A stretch of DNA of 64,000 nt from Inia geoffrensis (GCA_036417435.1 CM070904.1:43310408-43374407); one strand, 5' to 3'. Shown: positions 34,390 through 46,130, counted from the stretch's first letter. Numbers and translations: made by a program. The notes: generated by a model not told the origin, from the letters alone.

Positions 34390-35135
34390 GATGGATTAAG
34401 AACAATAAAAAGGGCTTATAAAGCTACATTTAGAAAAAAATGAACAAAAAAGGAATAAATCCAGAGCTTGATGTGTAAATTTAATGACCAACAGGTATCA
34501 AACACAGAGACAGAGCTTCTATTTTGCACCTATTTTCCTTTGCAAGGAGAATAATCTTTAATATGAAAGGTTCCCCTAACTGCAAAACTTGTGAAGAATG
34601 TTTAAAGTGTCCAGAAAGAAAACAGGAGAAGGAACAAAAAACCTGCAGATGGATGAATTCCTCAGTTTCCAAAAAGGTAAACACTAGGGAAAGCCAAAAT
34701 CATAGCACCTAATGTAAACACCCCAAAATGTCCAGTCCAGATTACAAAACAGATGGTCTGTGAACACTTGCAAAGAAAGCACATATCATTTGGGCTCAGC
34801 GTGATCTCAGTAAATGAAACATGACAAACCAAATTTATTTCCTTTTTTGATACAGCTACCAGACTACTAGATGAGGAAAAATACCCTAGGCATAATGCAT
34901 CTGGATTTCAGAAAAACATTTGACAAGTTTCTCAGCTGTCCTTGTGGACAAGCCAGAGTGATGTGGGCCAGCTGATAGTGCACTGGATGGACGTGAGCCT
35001 GCTTGTGCGCCTGTATCGAGAGTGATGATTTATGGATCTGTGTCAGGCAGGTGGAAACCATCTAGTGCCATGGTCCAACACTCTGTGCTTGGCCTTGTTT
35101 GGTTCAACCTATTTATCAATATCTGTTTGAGCTCT
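34390..35135 (+). pseudogene. CR1/L3-type LINE reverse transcriptase remnant
   Basis: Ordered match to CR1-clade LINE ORF2: 'aacaataaaaagggcttataaag', 'tattttcctttgcaaggagaataatc', 'ccaaatttatttccttttttgatac', then 'catctggatttcagaaaaacatttgacaag', which encodes LDFRKTFDK where the family has an LDFSKAFDK reverse transcriptase motif. Later come 'tgatttatggatct' and 'tgcttggccttgtttggttcaacctatttatcaa', equivalent to the SVLGPVLFNIFIN region. It has frameshifts and stops and no long open frame. CR1/L3 elements in mammals are very old, so this is among the oldest recognisable sequences in the window. Confidence 0.75.
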
Positions 35136-35164
35136 CACTGCAGGTGTTTGTAAGTATGTTAAAG

Positions 35165-35625
35165 CAGAAGCGAAATGTACTGATTTATTCAGCAGCCACT
35201 CTATGTTTACCATAGTGCATACATTATTTAAAGTTATCTTTACAACAGCCCTTTTTTTTTTTTTTTTTTTTTCGGTACGCGGGCCTCTCACTGCTGTGGC
35301 CTCTCCCGTTGCGGAGCACAGGCTCCGGACGCGCAGGCTCAGCGGCTATGGCTCACGGGCCCAGCCGCTCCGCGGCATGTGGGATCTTCCCAGAATGGGG
35401 CACGAACCCGTGTCCCCTGCGTCGGCAGGCGGACTCTCAACCACTGCGCCACCAGGAAAACCCTACAACAGCCCTTTAAGGTATGGGGTATTATCCCCAT
35501 TTTACTGAGAAAGAGATGAATCTCAGATAAAATGCTTGTTCCATAGCTAGTGTGTAGCAGAGTAAGGAAATAGGTTTATATAACTCCAAAGTTTATGGCC
35601 TTAACACTGCATTATGCTATCTCCA
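35165..35625 (-). mobile_element. MIR SINE, split by a CHR-2 SINE
   Basis: Left part: 'tttattcagcagccactctatg' and 'aaagttatctttacaacagccct'. Right part, after the inserted SINE: 'attatccccattttactgagaaagag', 'cttgttccatagctagtgtgtagcag', 'aacactgcattatgctatctcc'. This is the reverse complement of MIR, continuous once the SINE and one TSD are set aside. Confidence 0.85.
35255..35463 (-). mobile_element. CHR-2-like SINE nested in a MIR
   Basis: Reverse-oriented, starting with a T run and CGGTACGCGGGCCTCTCACT. It is rich in intact CpG, suggesting little decay. The 14-bp TSD TACAACAGCCCTTT is at 35241-35254 and 35464-35477. Confidence 0.97.
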
Positions 35626-36454
35626 AATGAAGATCAATTGCAGAATGTGATTATCATAAAAATTATTTTTGCCTTCTTCTACTGTTAATAGGCACCTAGT
35701 CACCAGATTAATGAAGGCAATTATTCTACTGTGCTCTGCAGTGGTCTGGCTATACCACAGATAAAATGCAGACCTTTAAAAGAACAACCAGGGTTTGGAA
35801 ATCAGTTATATGACTAGTTGTCTGACCAAGAGAAGACATTTAAAGTTATGACAGTTGTTTTAAAAAAATAAAGGGTCTATGAAGGAAAGGAAACATTCCA
35901 TGAGTTTAAGTCATCAGATATTGAATCAATAGGTAGTGGCTACAAGAACAGATTACTATGTAAAGTGCTTTGTAAATAACAGGTCATTCCAAAGAAGTGA
36001 ATAGTTGACCTTGTGAGGTAGCAAACTCCCTACCATTGAACGAGGAATAAGGATGACCCAGTATGAGAAATTGCGGGAAATGCTGCCACTTAACTCTCTT
36101 TTTTGCACTCCTGTTGACTTACAACATGTGACACACAAACATCCATGTATTTTATTAAATGAAACATAAATAATTATGGATAAAATAGACTTAAACTCTT
36201 GTATCATACAATAAGTCTATTTTGTTCATTCATCACACAGGTAGGACCTAAGTGCCTCCAAGGCTTCAGGTTTAGTTTGAAAAAATATACTGGCTCCAAA
36301 TTATAAAAAGAAAACTGTACTGTAAATATTAATAAATTTTTAATGAATGATTTGAAAATATATCAGAAAATGAACTTCAATCTATACATTTATTGAGAAG
36401 AACATTAAGACAGTTACTGTGATTGATTCTATATACTGGAAAATTAAATAACAC
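35626..36454. other. Unassigned non-coding stretch
   Basis: No gene or repeat recognised. Confidence 0.45.
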
Positions 36455-37225
36455 ATAAAAATATTTAAAGAAAAGAAATTCAACTTCTACAGATGAAAAC
36501 TAAAAAACGTGAGATGAAAATGACACTTTACGGGATTAACAACAGATTAGATTAGATACTGAAGAAAAGATTATTGAATTTGCAGGCATAGCAACAGAAA
36601 CTATCCACAAAGAAACACAGCACAAAAATAAAATTTTTAAAAATGAAAATAAACAGTGCATCAGTGAACAGTGATACAAGTGACCGAATAAACATGTAAT
36701 TAATGTCCCCAAAGGATGGAGGGAGACAAAAGTTATTTGAAGAAATAGTTTCCAAATATAATGAAAACTATAAGTCCACATACCCCAAAGCTCAGCAAAC
36801 TCCAAACACAAGGAACACAAAGAAAATGACACTAAATAAAGCATATCATAATTAAATTGCTCAAAATAATTCACAAAAAGACAATGTTACAAGCAGCCAG
36901 ATAAAAAGGCACATTAGGTACAGAAGATCAACTATGACTTCAGATTTCTCATGGAAAACAGACAAATGAGAAAGCAATGAGCAAGATCTTAAAAGCACCA
37001 ACAAAAGAAAATTGTCAGCCTGTAAGTCCTAACACAGCAAAAATATCTTTCAGAAATAAAAAGGAAAAATAGTGACATTTTACAAAAGCTGAAAGAAGTA
37101 TAGAACCAGCAGACCCACACAACAAAAAATATTAAAGGTTGTCTTTCAGGCAGAAGAAAATGCTACTACATGGATCTACAGACCTACAAAGAAGAAAAAT
37201 GAGTGCAAGGAATGGTCACTGCATG
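36455..37225 (+). pseudogene. Ancient LINE-1 ORF1 remnant with spacer
   Basis: Order of an old LINE-1 ORF1: 'attcaacttctacagatgaaaac', 'gggattaacaacagattag', 'gaagaaatagtttccaaatataatg', 'ccaaagctcagcaaactcc', 'agatttctcatggaaaacag', 'cagcaaaaatatctttcag', 'agctgaaagaagtatagaaccagcagacc', then 'tctttcaggcagaagaaaatg'. Frameshifts and stops throughout. It covers the coiled coil to the C-terminus and ends in the region before ORF2; ORF2 itself does not follow. Confidence 0.8.
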
Positions 37226-37289
37226 CATAGTCCACTCCAGTCCTGAAATTGGAGGAAAGCAGGGGAAAGATTCCTCAAAGAGGAGCAGT

Positions 37290-37535
37290 GCCTCTGCTGT
37301 TCTGGGCACACTCCAAACACACTCCAGCCTCTGGGTGTCCGTGCTTGCTCTTCCCTCTGCTTGTGGCACTCTTACTCTAGATTTAACAATGTATTGCTCC
37401 ATCCCTCCATGTAGGTATCCTTTGTTCCAACACTATTTTCTTAGAGAGACTTCCTCAGCTGAATTATAATAACACCCCCTATAATCTTCAAACCATCACT
37501 CTGTTTTGCTTTAAATTACTTATCCCTTCAACAAA
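37290..37535 (+). mobile_element. L2 LINE fragment
   Basis: 'cttgctcttccctctgcttgtggcactctta', 'agagacttcctcagctgaattata', 'aacaccccctataatc', 'tctgttttgctttaaatta' follow the L2 3' region in sense. It explains the paired frames near 37184-37469. Confidence 0.65.
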
Positions 37536-37559
37536 TTACATGCAACCTAACACTCTCCA

Positions 37560-37685
37560 TTCCACTTTTTGACTTGGCTAGTGGTGATTTGTTCACTTTA
37601 TGAAAATTCTTCCAGCTGTACATATATCAGTTTTGCATTTTCTATATGTATGTTACACATCAATTAAAAAATTTTAAAAAAACAA
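37560..37685 (+). mobile_element. Ancient LINE-1 3' terminus
   Basis: 'cagctgtacatatatcagttttgcattttctatatgtatgttacacatc' (excerpt) then AATTAAAAAATTTTAAAAAAAC is a typical old LINE-1 3' end and tail. Confidence 0.6.
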
Positions 37686-37689
37686 AAGA

Positions 37690-38450
37690 AAAACACAGTG
37701 AGACACCATCACACACCCATTAGAATGGATGAATTATAAACACTGAGTTCACCAAGTATAGATGAGTTTATTAAGCAACTAACACACTTATTCAATGCTG
37801 GAAGGAATTTTTAATTGCTCAAAAACTTTGAATTTTTAAAAAACTGTTTTAAATTGTTCTAAAACTATTTGGCATTTTCTTCAAAATTTCAAGTTTCCTA
37901 TAATCTAGCTATTTGATACTAGGCATTTCCCCCAATAAATTAAAACATATATTCTATACAAATGCTCCTTGCATTTATGCTCATGAGAGCTAAGAACTGG
38001 GAAGAAGTCATCAAGTGGAGAATATCCATTAAGAGTTGAGCAGAAAAATAATACACGTAATATCTACATGACTGAACTCTATTCAATAATAAAAAGGAAC
38101 AAACTACTACTGATACAACAGTATGAGTAAATCTCAAAATTATTATGCTGAGTGAAAGAGGTCAGACATAAGACAATGTTTAATATACGATTCCACTTAC
38201 ATAAAATTATACAAACCACCAGGCAATTTATAGTGACAAAAAGCAGACTGACAGTTTCTTGCTTCTGTCAAGATGGATTGGAAAAGGTAAGATGGATTGT
38301 AAAAGAGTATGAGAAAACTTTTGAGATGGTATAAACTATTATGTATCTTGATTGCTCCATGAGTATATGTATCTTTCACAACTCACAAATTCTACCCTTT
38401 AAATGAATGAGTGTATTGTACATAAATCAAACTTCATTGAAGTTCATTCA
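37690..38450 (+). mobile_element. Ancient LINE-1 ORF2 tail and 3' UTR
   Basis: 'agtgagacaccatcacaca', 'ctattcaataataaaaagg', 'attatgctgagtgaaagaggtcagacata', 'tatgtatcttgattgctcc' and 'gtgtattgtacataaatc' follow an old LINE-1 3' region in order. No open frame of note. Confidence 0.75.
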
Positions 38451-39335
38451 AAATTTAGTTTCCTTGGTACTCTCTTGCAGACAGTTCCTATCTTCTGCAC
38501 TTTTACTTTCTTCCATGCTTTTACCCACTCTTGGCACTAGACAGATACAATAAATTATGCATAGAACTTTCCCATATGTGGCTTCAAATTACATACTAGC
38601 CCAAGTTAGAAACTTAAATGTGCCTTAGTCAAGTTATTTTTCTCTCAAAACTTCTACGATGCTAAGAAATTTATTTCTGTAGCTTCCAATATGTGACACT
38701 GTCTGCATTTAGCTTTCCTACTTTACTGGGGAAATGAAGCAGCAATATGCTAGTAATGGATATTCATGGCCTACGTGCAATTACCATTCAGAACCACACA
38801 GATCAGACTGAATTCCATCACCTGAAGCCTCCCTTCTGCCATGTATGTGAAACCCATAAAAATGGTAATTTGAGAAAAGGCAGGATTTAGTAAATTCTAG
38901 AAACAGGGACCTACCTGCTCTCAAGGCATTACTACGTACCGAGAGTTTGTTGTTGCAAAGTAAGGCTTTTAACTAGAAGTTTTGTCTGCCAAATACGGAC
39001 TCGCAGTGGAATGCTCTGTTAACACTATAATGCAATCCTACAGTTTTCAGGAAGATGAAAGCCGTTGCATGGAGGCAGATAGACTTTTCTTCTATCTCGT
39101 GACATTCTATAAGCAGCCTAATAAATTTGGTTGAACTCTTTTAATCTGTTGGTAGTTTCCTTGTGACTGAAAGCATCTTTAATATGTAAACAACAAAACA
39201 AAAAAAGAACAAAAAAATTAGAGGTCTTTTTCATTTAACTGTAACCTCACTACTGTCTTGTGTATTCAACGAAACACACATTATTTTATTTTGACGGATA
39301 AAAAATAAAACCAAGTCACAGAGAGAATGTGTGAA
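38451..39335. other. Unassigned non-coding stretch
   Basis: No gene or repeat recognised. Confidence 0.45.
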
Positions 39336-39520
39336 GGACAGTGAAAGCAAGTGTGGAGCAGTCAGATGTGGATCTGAATCCTAGTTCTACCAGTTTGCAG
39401 GGTGACTCTGAGTCACAGTCTATTAGAGCTTCATGCATTTTCCTTAGTAAAGTGCTGACAGGCAGCACGTAGTAAGGGTAAATATAATGTGCACAAAGTG
39501 CTTGATACAGTTTTTGTTTT
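39336..39520 (+). mobile_element. MIR SINE
   Basis: 'gtggagcagtcagatgtggatctgaatcctagttctacca', 'gggtgactctgag', then 'agtaaagtgctgacaggcagcacgtagtaagg' follow the MIR sense order. Diverged. Confidence 0.6.
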
Positions 39521-40334
39521 TATCCAAGATGTAGCCTATATTATCCAGGATATAGTCTATATACATAAATTGTTATCTTATGTGAACTGTATCATAAAGA
39601 ACCAGTTTCAAATGAAAAGCTAAACATGTTAGTTTAGAAGGTTTATTATGTTCTCATAGGGGGAAAAAAGCATCATACTGAGAAAATCAGGAGATAACTG
39701 ACTGTTTTGAAAGAAAAGACTTACTACCCCTGTGAATAGTGCCAAATGCTAGGTCTGGGCAAAGCCAAATAACTGCCAGGGAGAATGATAAAGCATTACA
39801 TTTTTAAGACAAGTGTAGATGTAACTCAACCTGAAAAACTCGAATACCTTAGACTTACTTAAAGCAATTGTCAATTGACAGAAACTAATGATTGCAATAA
39901 CCTTAAAATTAATGAGTGCTACCTAGAGTTCATTCTCTGATTCAGCATGAAATCTGCAGAACCTCCTTCTGTGAAATGGTGAGAAGTTAAGTCCTTGCTT
40001 ACTTATGCAATCTTACATTTCAGGAGTGTTGAAACTGATGGTTAGGATACCACTTTGACAGCAGATGGAATTCCTTTGAACCTAATTTACCACATGGGAA
40101 AATCTTATTCTGGATTATTTTGTTTATACTGGTGTAATAATCCTTCATTCTTTACCAAAAAATAGCAAAAAAACAAAACAGAAAAACCCAACAATGTATT
40201 TTCCTACATATTTTCAGAGTGTCTCCTGCAAAGTTAGGCCAATATTTCCATTGGGTTTAAAGGGATATTACAGTCAAAACTTCCGAAGCAAGATAGAGTA
40301 TTCAAAAGCATTCACCATCGGTGAACTCAGAGAG
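39521..40334. other. Unassigned non-coding stretch
   Basis: No gene or repeat recognised. Confidence 0.45.
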
Positions 40335-40525
40335 ATGCTGGGTTAACTCCCAGCCCTAATGTGTACTTTGTGTACAATCACTTAACTTTACCTACCTTGA
40401 TCCGTTACCTGTTAAGTAGGAAGATTAATACTTACCACAAAGGGCTATTGCAGAATTAAGATAATATTTGTGAATTGCCTCTGTGAATTGCCTATGCACT
40501 CAACAATAATAGTTCTCCTTTTAGG
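40335..40525 (+). mobile_element. MIR SINE
   Basis: 'gggttaactcccagccc', 'tgtacaatcacttaacttta', 'gaagattaatacttaccacaaagggctattgcagaattaagataat', 'cctatgcactcaacaataatag' (excerpts) match MIR sense order. It includes a local tandem duplication of TGTGAATTGCCT near 40470-40492. Confidence 0.7.
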
Positions 40526-41056
40526 ACATGGAGGAAAAATAAACTAGTTGCCTTCTTATGTTTCCTTTTTCCAATATTGTTTTGCTGATACCACATTTAT
40601 ATTTTTGTGTCCACTAATTTGTTACAGATATTGATTACTGTTGACAAGATACATAAATCTCCTAGAGCTCTGTGAAATGTTCACAGGACAGAGAGTAACT
40701 GGTCCTCAGGTTTCTAAGGACACAAAACTCACAATGTTCTTGGCAGGTAATTTATTGCCCCATGAGGTAATCCAGACGTGTCACCTTCAGTGCCCCCTTC
40801 ATGGGATTGATTGTGCTTTGCAGAATCAGCAAAATTCCTTGGCAAACTACTAGCCTTACATTATGCCTTCAAGCCTCAAGTTGCTCTAAATGTTTTGGGA
40901 AGAGACGTCTTGAGGCTTTATTATAACAGTGAATCTATTCTCTCTGCAAGACACAACGGAGATCTTAGAAAGACTATGCTAGAAAGGGATAGTGACGTCT
41001 GAAGCATGCTCCTCTTCAGAAATCCAGACAAAGGAAAGGAAATAAATGCTTTTGTC
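40526..41056. other. Unassigned non-coding stretch
   Basis: No gene or repeat recognised. Short overlapping frames at 40641-41002 have no family resemblance. Confidence 0.45.
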
Positions 41057-41090
41057 CTTCCTTCTCTTCCTTTCTTCCTTCCTTCTTTCA
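41057..41090. repeat. (CTTC)n-type microsatellite
   Basis: CCTTCCTTCTCTTCCTTTCT-type pyrimidine repeat abutting the L2 element. Confidence 0.8.
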
Positions 41091-41990
41091 ACCAATATTT
41101 TTTGAGAACATATGTACTTAGCACTGTTCTGGACACTGAGGATATAGTAATAAAATAGAGGGGAACTTATGTATTATAGGGGAATCAGACAGTAAATAAA
41201 TAAACAACTAATATTTCACATGGTGATAAGTGCTGTGGAGAAAAATAAAGCAAGGTAAGGAGGAGAGGGACTCCTGAGACAGGGTTGTTTTTGTTGCTAT
41301 TTTCTAAAGTGTGACCAGGAAGGCTTCACTGAGAAGACAATATTTTGAGTAGAGAAAGTAAAGGGTGAACCATATAAAAACCTGGGAGAGAGTATTCTGG
41401 AATTTACTGACCTAGAGTATTTCTTCTTGAGGTTCATCAAGGAGGCCAGAATGACTGGAGTGAGTGACGAAGTGAGAATTTGGTAGATGAGGTCTAGAGT
41501 TACAGAGCAGCTAGATCACTGAGGGTTTCACAAGCCATTGTAATCATAGCAGCTTTCATCCTGAATGATATGGGAAGCTATGAAGTCTTCTGAGTGGCGT
41601 GACATAACCTATGTTTTAAAAATATCACTTTCTCTTTTAAGAATAGACTTTGTGGGGAGCCTAAGTCGAAGCAAGACCACTGCGGGGACAGTTGCAATAC
41701 TCCACATGAAATTCAATGATAAATTGTACTTTAGTGGGAACAGAAGATTTGGTGAAAAACAGTAAGATTCTTTTTGGAGGTATTTTGAAGGTAACTGAAA
41801 GAATAAGCTTTTGGTTTGGTTTTGTTGTATGAGATAAAGAGAAAAGTAAATTTTGCTCTTGGTAACTGGTAGGATGGGGTTCACATTACAAAGGTTGGGG
41901 GGAAAAAGATTTTTACTGGAGTGGCTAAGACATTTCAAATTTAAGGTATCTATTAGATATCCAAGTGAAGGTATGAGTAGAAGTGCACTG
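41085..41990 (-). mobile_element. Long L2 LINE copy (about 0.9 kb)
   Basis: Starts with the reverse complement of the L2 3' end ('tttcaaccaatattttttgagaac', 'agcactgttctggacactgaggatat') and follows the family for 900 bases: 'gataagtgctgtggagaaaaataaagca', 'accaggaaggcttcactgag', 'gatatgggaagctatgaagt', 'agaatagactttgtgggg', 'ggtattttgaaggtaactg', 'ggtatctattagatatccaagtg'. The overlapping short frames on both strands are chance products. Confidence 0.75.
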
Positions 41991-42279
41991 ACTTTAATCC
42001 TGAAAAGGTTGTGTGTCTACTTAAAAAGTAAATATTGCAATAGTTTCTAAAAACAGCATGGCTGGCTGGTATTAAACATAGGTTGAGATTTTTAATAAAG
42101 TATTAAAATACCTTAAAAGGACTATAATCCTCAATGAATCTGTCATCTGGGCTTCTACAATCCATCCAACACATAAAGTTATAGGACCACAATATTAAAT
42201 TTCTAAAATTACTTCAGGGCTTAACTCTGGGTGTCTTTTACCTTGACTGTATGATCTGCCTTTTTACGTAAGAGAATAA
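41991..42279. other. Unassigned non-coding stretch
   Basis: Nothing recognised. Confidence 0.45.
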
Positions 42280-42505
42280 AAAAAGCTAATACTGTGCTCC
42301 TACTGTGTGGTTGACAGTTTACAAACCAGACTCCCTTCAATTTTCACAAGAACTGTATGAGAAAGGAATTCTTATTTCTGTTTAAAAGATAAGGAAGCAA
42401 CCCTCAACTAATTAAGAGGCTAACCCAAAGATACTCTAATAACAAACAGAGCTAAGCTTCAAATCCAAAGGCCACTGTAATTTTTTCTACCACGCCACTA
42501 AACCC
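42280..42505 (-). mobile_element. MIR SINE
   Basis: Reverse-complement MIR order: 'ctactgtgtggttgacagttta', 'tcaattttcacaagaactgtatgagaaaggaattctta', 'taagaggctaacccaaagatac', 'agctaagcttcaaatcc' and 'tctaccacgccact'. Confidence 0.75.
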
Positions 42506-44278
42506 TTTCCCCTTTGGCTGCCCAAAGAGTGATGAAACTAGCCATGCACAGTTAGAAATAAACCAACAACTTGTATTAAAATGAGCGGGAGTTAACATGC
42601 AACTCTTAATTTTCCTTTCCCCTTTAGTTCAGGCTTGCTGAAAGATCAGACTTTGTGTATTAGAGAGCTCTATGCTATTTTGTGAAACCAAATTCAGACA
42701 GGTTTCAATCTGCTATTGACAGACAATTTAATTTGTATATTCAAGATTTGCTCCACAGAGAATTTCTTCCAGTTCTTTCCTTTTCCCACAGGATTGTTAA
42801 TTGCTCTGGCACCTCCATGTGCTGTCTCCCCAGCCATGACTCAAAGACTTTAAATGACTGTATTGATTTTAAGAGAAACTTTAGTGCCTATGAAAGCAGC
42901 ATGTTCTCCCGCAGCACATCTATTCTCTCTCTGAGTTTTACATTATCACTTTGCCAGAGGTTTTACCTGCTAATTCAAGGGAGCCTGGTGTGTTCAGATT
43001 CAACTGGATTCTTACCTGTACCGAGTATAATTAGCTTAATATGTGGGACATACTGATATATTTATAATTGTACGATCTTTGGCAATTTCTAGACTCCTCT
43101 GATCCTGAAGGTCTTCATCTGTGAAAAGAAAATGGAAGTGTCTTCTTCAAAAGGTTTTCATATTTATTTACTTTGCAAAAGCTTTATCCTTCCCTTGGGG
43201 TTGACAGTGTCCTTTCCTGGTATTTTCTTTTAGTTACACTTCAGATTAGTGACACATTATTGTTTTTCTGTATTTATATTTGTAACCAAATCTGTGTACT
43301 ATATTAGTTTATTATATTGTATTTCTTCTGTTCCCTGAACTGTAACTCTTAATGACTTAGGGTACTAAAAATGGAGAAAGTGGTTGAATAATTTTTGGTG
43401 TGATACGTATATTTATTTGCATAAGATTTGACTCCATCTTGCCTTAAAATGTGCTTTTCTAGTCAAATATCTTGGCAGAGCTTTGGTTAAGTTTAATGAT
43501 TATGCCACCACCATAATATGTGCCGGCTGCAGTAAGTACTGGCTGAGATTATACTAATTCTAAAGCACGGGTGTATTGTGCCAGGTTTGGTCTGCTGTAG
43601 AGTCAAATAAACCCCTAAAATATGCTAAAGGTTAGCCAGTCTTTCTCAGTCTTGTAACTGCCATCTGATGCGTGTCACCTCCAAAGTTATGGTAACGGGG
43701 AGAAAAAGAGATGGAGTTTCTTAACAACACCTGCCAAGATATGACCCATCAGTTCTGCCAACAGTTCACTGACCAGGAGTAATAAACATGGCTCCAATCT
43801 AACTGCAAGAAAATTCAGTGACTACCACATTTCTATTTCTCCTCAATAACTGAGTATCAATTCCTCTATATACCATCTGGATTCTACTGCTTCAAGGAAG
43901 CCAAATCCCAGCCTAGCAGTTCTGCGTCTTGTGGAATTTCACAACAAACAAAGAAATTCGTAGCTAGAACACAGAATACTGGCAGAAGTTAGCCAATTTA
44001 AGAACAAGAAGAGTATAAAAAACATAAATGAGCTTATGTTTAACGACAAGAAACATATTATCCTCCTTCCTAATAAGTATGCAGAAAAGTATCAATGATT
44101 TTTATAATCGTGCACCATGGAATCTGTTTGCTTTTAGTAAATAATAACCCTTAATAATTCATTAACCTCCATTAACTCTCAGCTATAACTCAGTAATAAT
44201 GTTCCTAAAGATGAAAGTTTTAGCTACTAGAGTAATATCTTGCTTGCAAACTCTGTATAGGTATTTAACATTTTTAAA
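42506..44278. other. Unassigned non-coding stretch
   Basis: About 1.8 kb without a recognised gene or repeat. The 124-codon frame at 42682-43056 has no domain, signal peptide or family resemblance and is not called. Confidence 0.4.
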
Positions 44279-44293
44279 AGTAGACGATTTCTT

Positions 44294-44782
44294 CGAATTT
44301 GACTTATTTATAGTGAGGTGGATGGACCAAGAGTCTGTCATACAGAGTGAAGTAAGTCAGAAACAGAAAAACAAACACCGTTTGCTAACACATATATATG
44401 GAATCTAAAAAAAAAAAAAAAAAAGGTTCTGAAGAACCTAGAAGCAGACAGGAATAAAGACACAGATGTAGAGAATGGACTTGAGGACACAGGGAGGGGG
44501 GAGGGTAAGCTGGGATGAAGTGAGAGAGTGGCATGTACTAATATATATTACCAAATGTAAAATAGACAGCTAGTGGGAAGCAGCCACATAGCACAGGGAG
44601 ATCAGCTCAGTGCTTTGTGACCACCTAGAGGGGTGGGACAGGGAGGGTGGGAGGGAGATGCAAGAGGGAGGAGACATGGAGATATATATATATGTGTATG
44701 GCTGATTCACCTTGTCTTAAGCAGAAAACTAACACACCACTGTAAAGCAATTATACTCTAATAAAGATGTTTAAAAAAAAAT
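44294..44782 (+). mobile_element. Short 5'-truncated LINE-1 with clean TSD
   Basis: 489 bp of LINE-1: the last about 35 codons of ORF2 ('gtgaggtggatggaccaagag', 'cagagtgaagtaagtcag') plus the 3' UTR with a G-rich tract, ending in AATAAAGATGTTTAAAAAAA. A perfect 15-bp TSD, AGTAGACGATTTCTT, is at 44279-44293 and 44783-44797. Its 3' UTR differs from those of the copies at 875-5468 and 6505-7705. Confidence 0.97.
44492..44506 (+). other. G-run tract in LINE-1 3' UTR
   Basis: GGGAGGGGGGAGGG, with further G runs at about 44637-44670 (GGGACAGGGAGGGTGGGAGGG). Quadruplex-prone by composition; folding is inferred. Confidence 0.65.
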
Positions 44783-44797
44783 AGTAGACGATTTCTT

Positions 44798-45895
44798 AAG
44801 TACACAGGAATAGATTTCTGAAATCTCAAAGACTGTGGGGCTTCAACGTATGAACAACAATGTCTAGACACCAAACCAGGCTTTCCTTTGCTGCTTTTGT
44901 ATCTTTAAAATAGAGACAACTCACTAATTGTCTCTAAACATGTGGAATCTTCTAAAATAAAACAGACTTAACAAAGATTGTCTCAAAATAATTGAACAAT
45001 ATTTGAAGGGTAGAGAAAAGATAAAAAACTGGCGAATGTTCTTTTGTTTTCTTTTTTTGTTGTTGTTCTTTTGTTTTCTTAATGTAGAGTCAATAATTTG
45101 GAATTTTAATGTAGAGAGAATTCACTACAGAGATGTTTTGTCATTGGCATTACACACCAAAGAGGTCACAGTGAAGTGAGAGATGAAGCAATTTCTGCAT
45201 AATTCCAGAAAACAGCCCAGATGATATGCATGTCTATGAAAATATACTTTATGTAGTATGAATAAGCAAGCATTATTCATCTTTTAAATCCCAAAAGATT
45301 ATGAGGGATAGTTTTCTGTGTTTTTACTAATGATATATTTATTCTCATATGATTTTAAAATTGCAGTTGAATTTTTTTCTTGTTACTAAAAACAGTATAT
45401 GTTTACTACAGAAAATTTGTAAAATAAAGAAAAGCAGGAAAATAAAAACTACAAGTAAATATTTCAAGAGTAGACTATGTTTTGTTTACTTCTGATTGTA
45501 TTCCAAAGAATTATTAATTATGTCAAAATCTGACTCATGCTATCTATGTATGATGCATGGTTTTCAAAGCATGATTTTTAATGGCTATTTGATATACACC
45601 AACACAAATTCATATGCAGTGGTATTTAATAGTTCCTATTTTGTATGTTTGAGCAGTACCTACAGCTTTTACTACTGTAATGAACTGCACTGACCATCTA
45701 AATACATAAGCCTGTATCCATATACCTCATTTGTTTCTTGGGCTTAGACTGCTGTCATAAGGTAGTATTTTTGACTCTTAATAAGTATTGCCAAGTGGCA
45801 GTGGTATTCTACAAACAATCAAAATAATGTTTTCACTCTTATAAATTAATGAAACGTACATATTACTTACAGAATGTTGCTTATTGGCACTGAGA
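44798..45895. other. Unassigned non-coding stretch
   Basis: No gene recognised. It contains a short direct repeat of TGTTCTTTTGTTTTCTT at about 45037-45053 and 45064-45080, separated by T/G-rich sequence. Confidence 0.45.
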
Positions 45896-46130
45896 AATGA
45901 ATGCTTGAATTTATAAAGAAAGCTTTATGGAGAAAGAAGCCAGCTGAATGGAGACATGTAAGCTATTTTTTAAATAAAAAGGCATTCCAGATACAGCATG
46001 AAATAAAGTGGAGTGGGAATGTGGAAAGTGATGAGTGGCAAATGCTTTCAGGATGGAAATGTATTCCTTCTAGAAGAAAACTGTGAATAACTTCGATAGT
46101 AAGGTAAGAAAAGCAACTCTGATTTATAGG
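45896..46130 (-). mobile_element. Possible L2 LINE fragment
   Basis: 'aaagaaagctttatggagaaag', 'aaaggcattccagatacagcatgaa' resemble the reverse complement of the L2 3' region. Tentative. Confidence 0.45.

Noticed and set aside
42682..43056. 124-codon open frame
   Set aside because: Serine/leucine-rich translation without family resemblance, in unassigned AT-rich DNA with no gene context.
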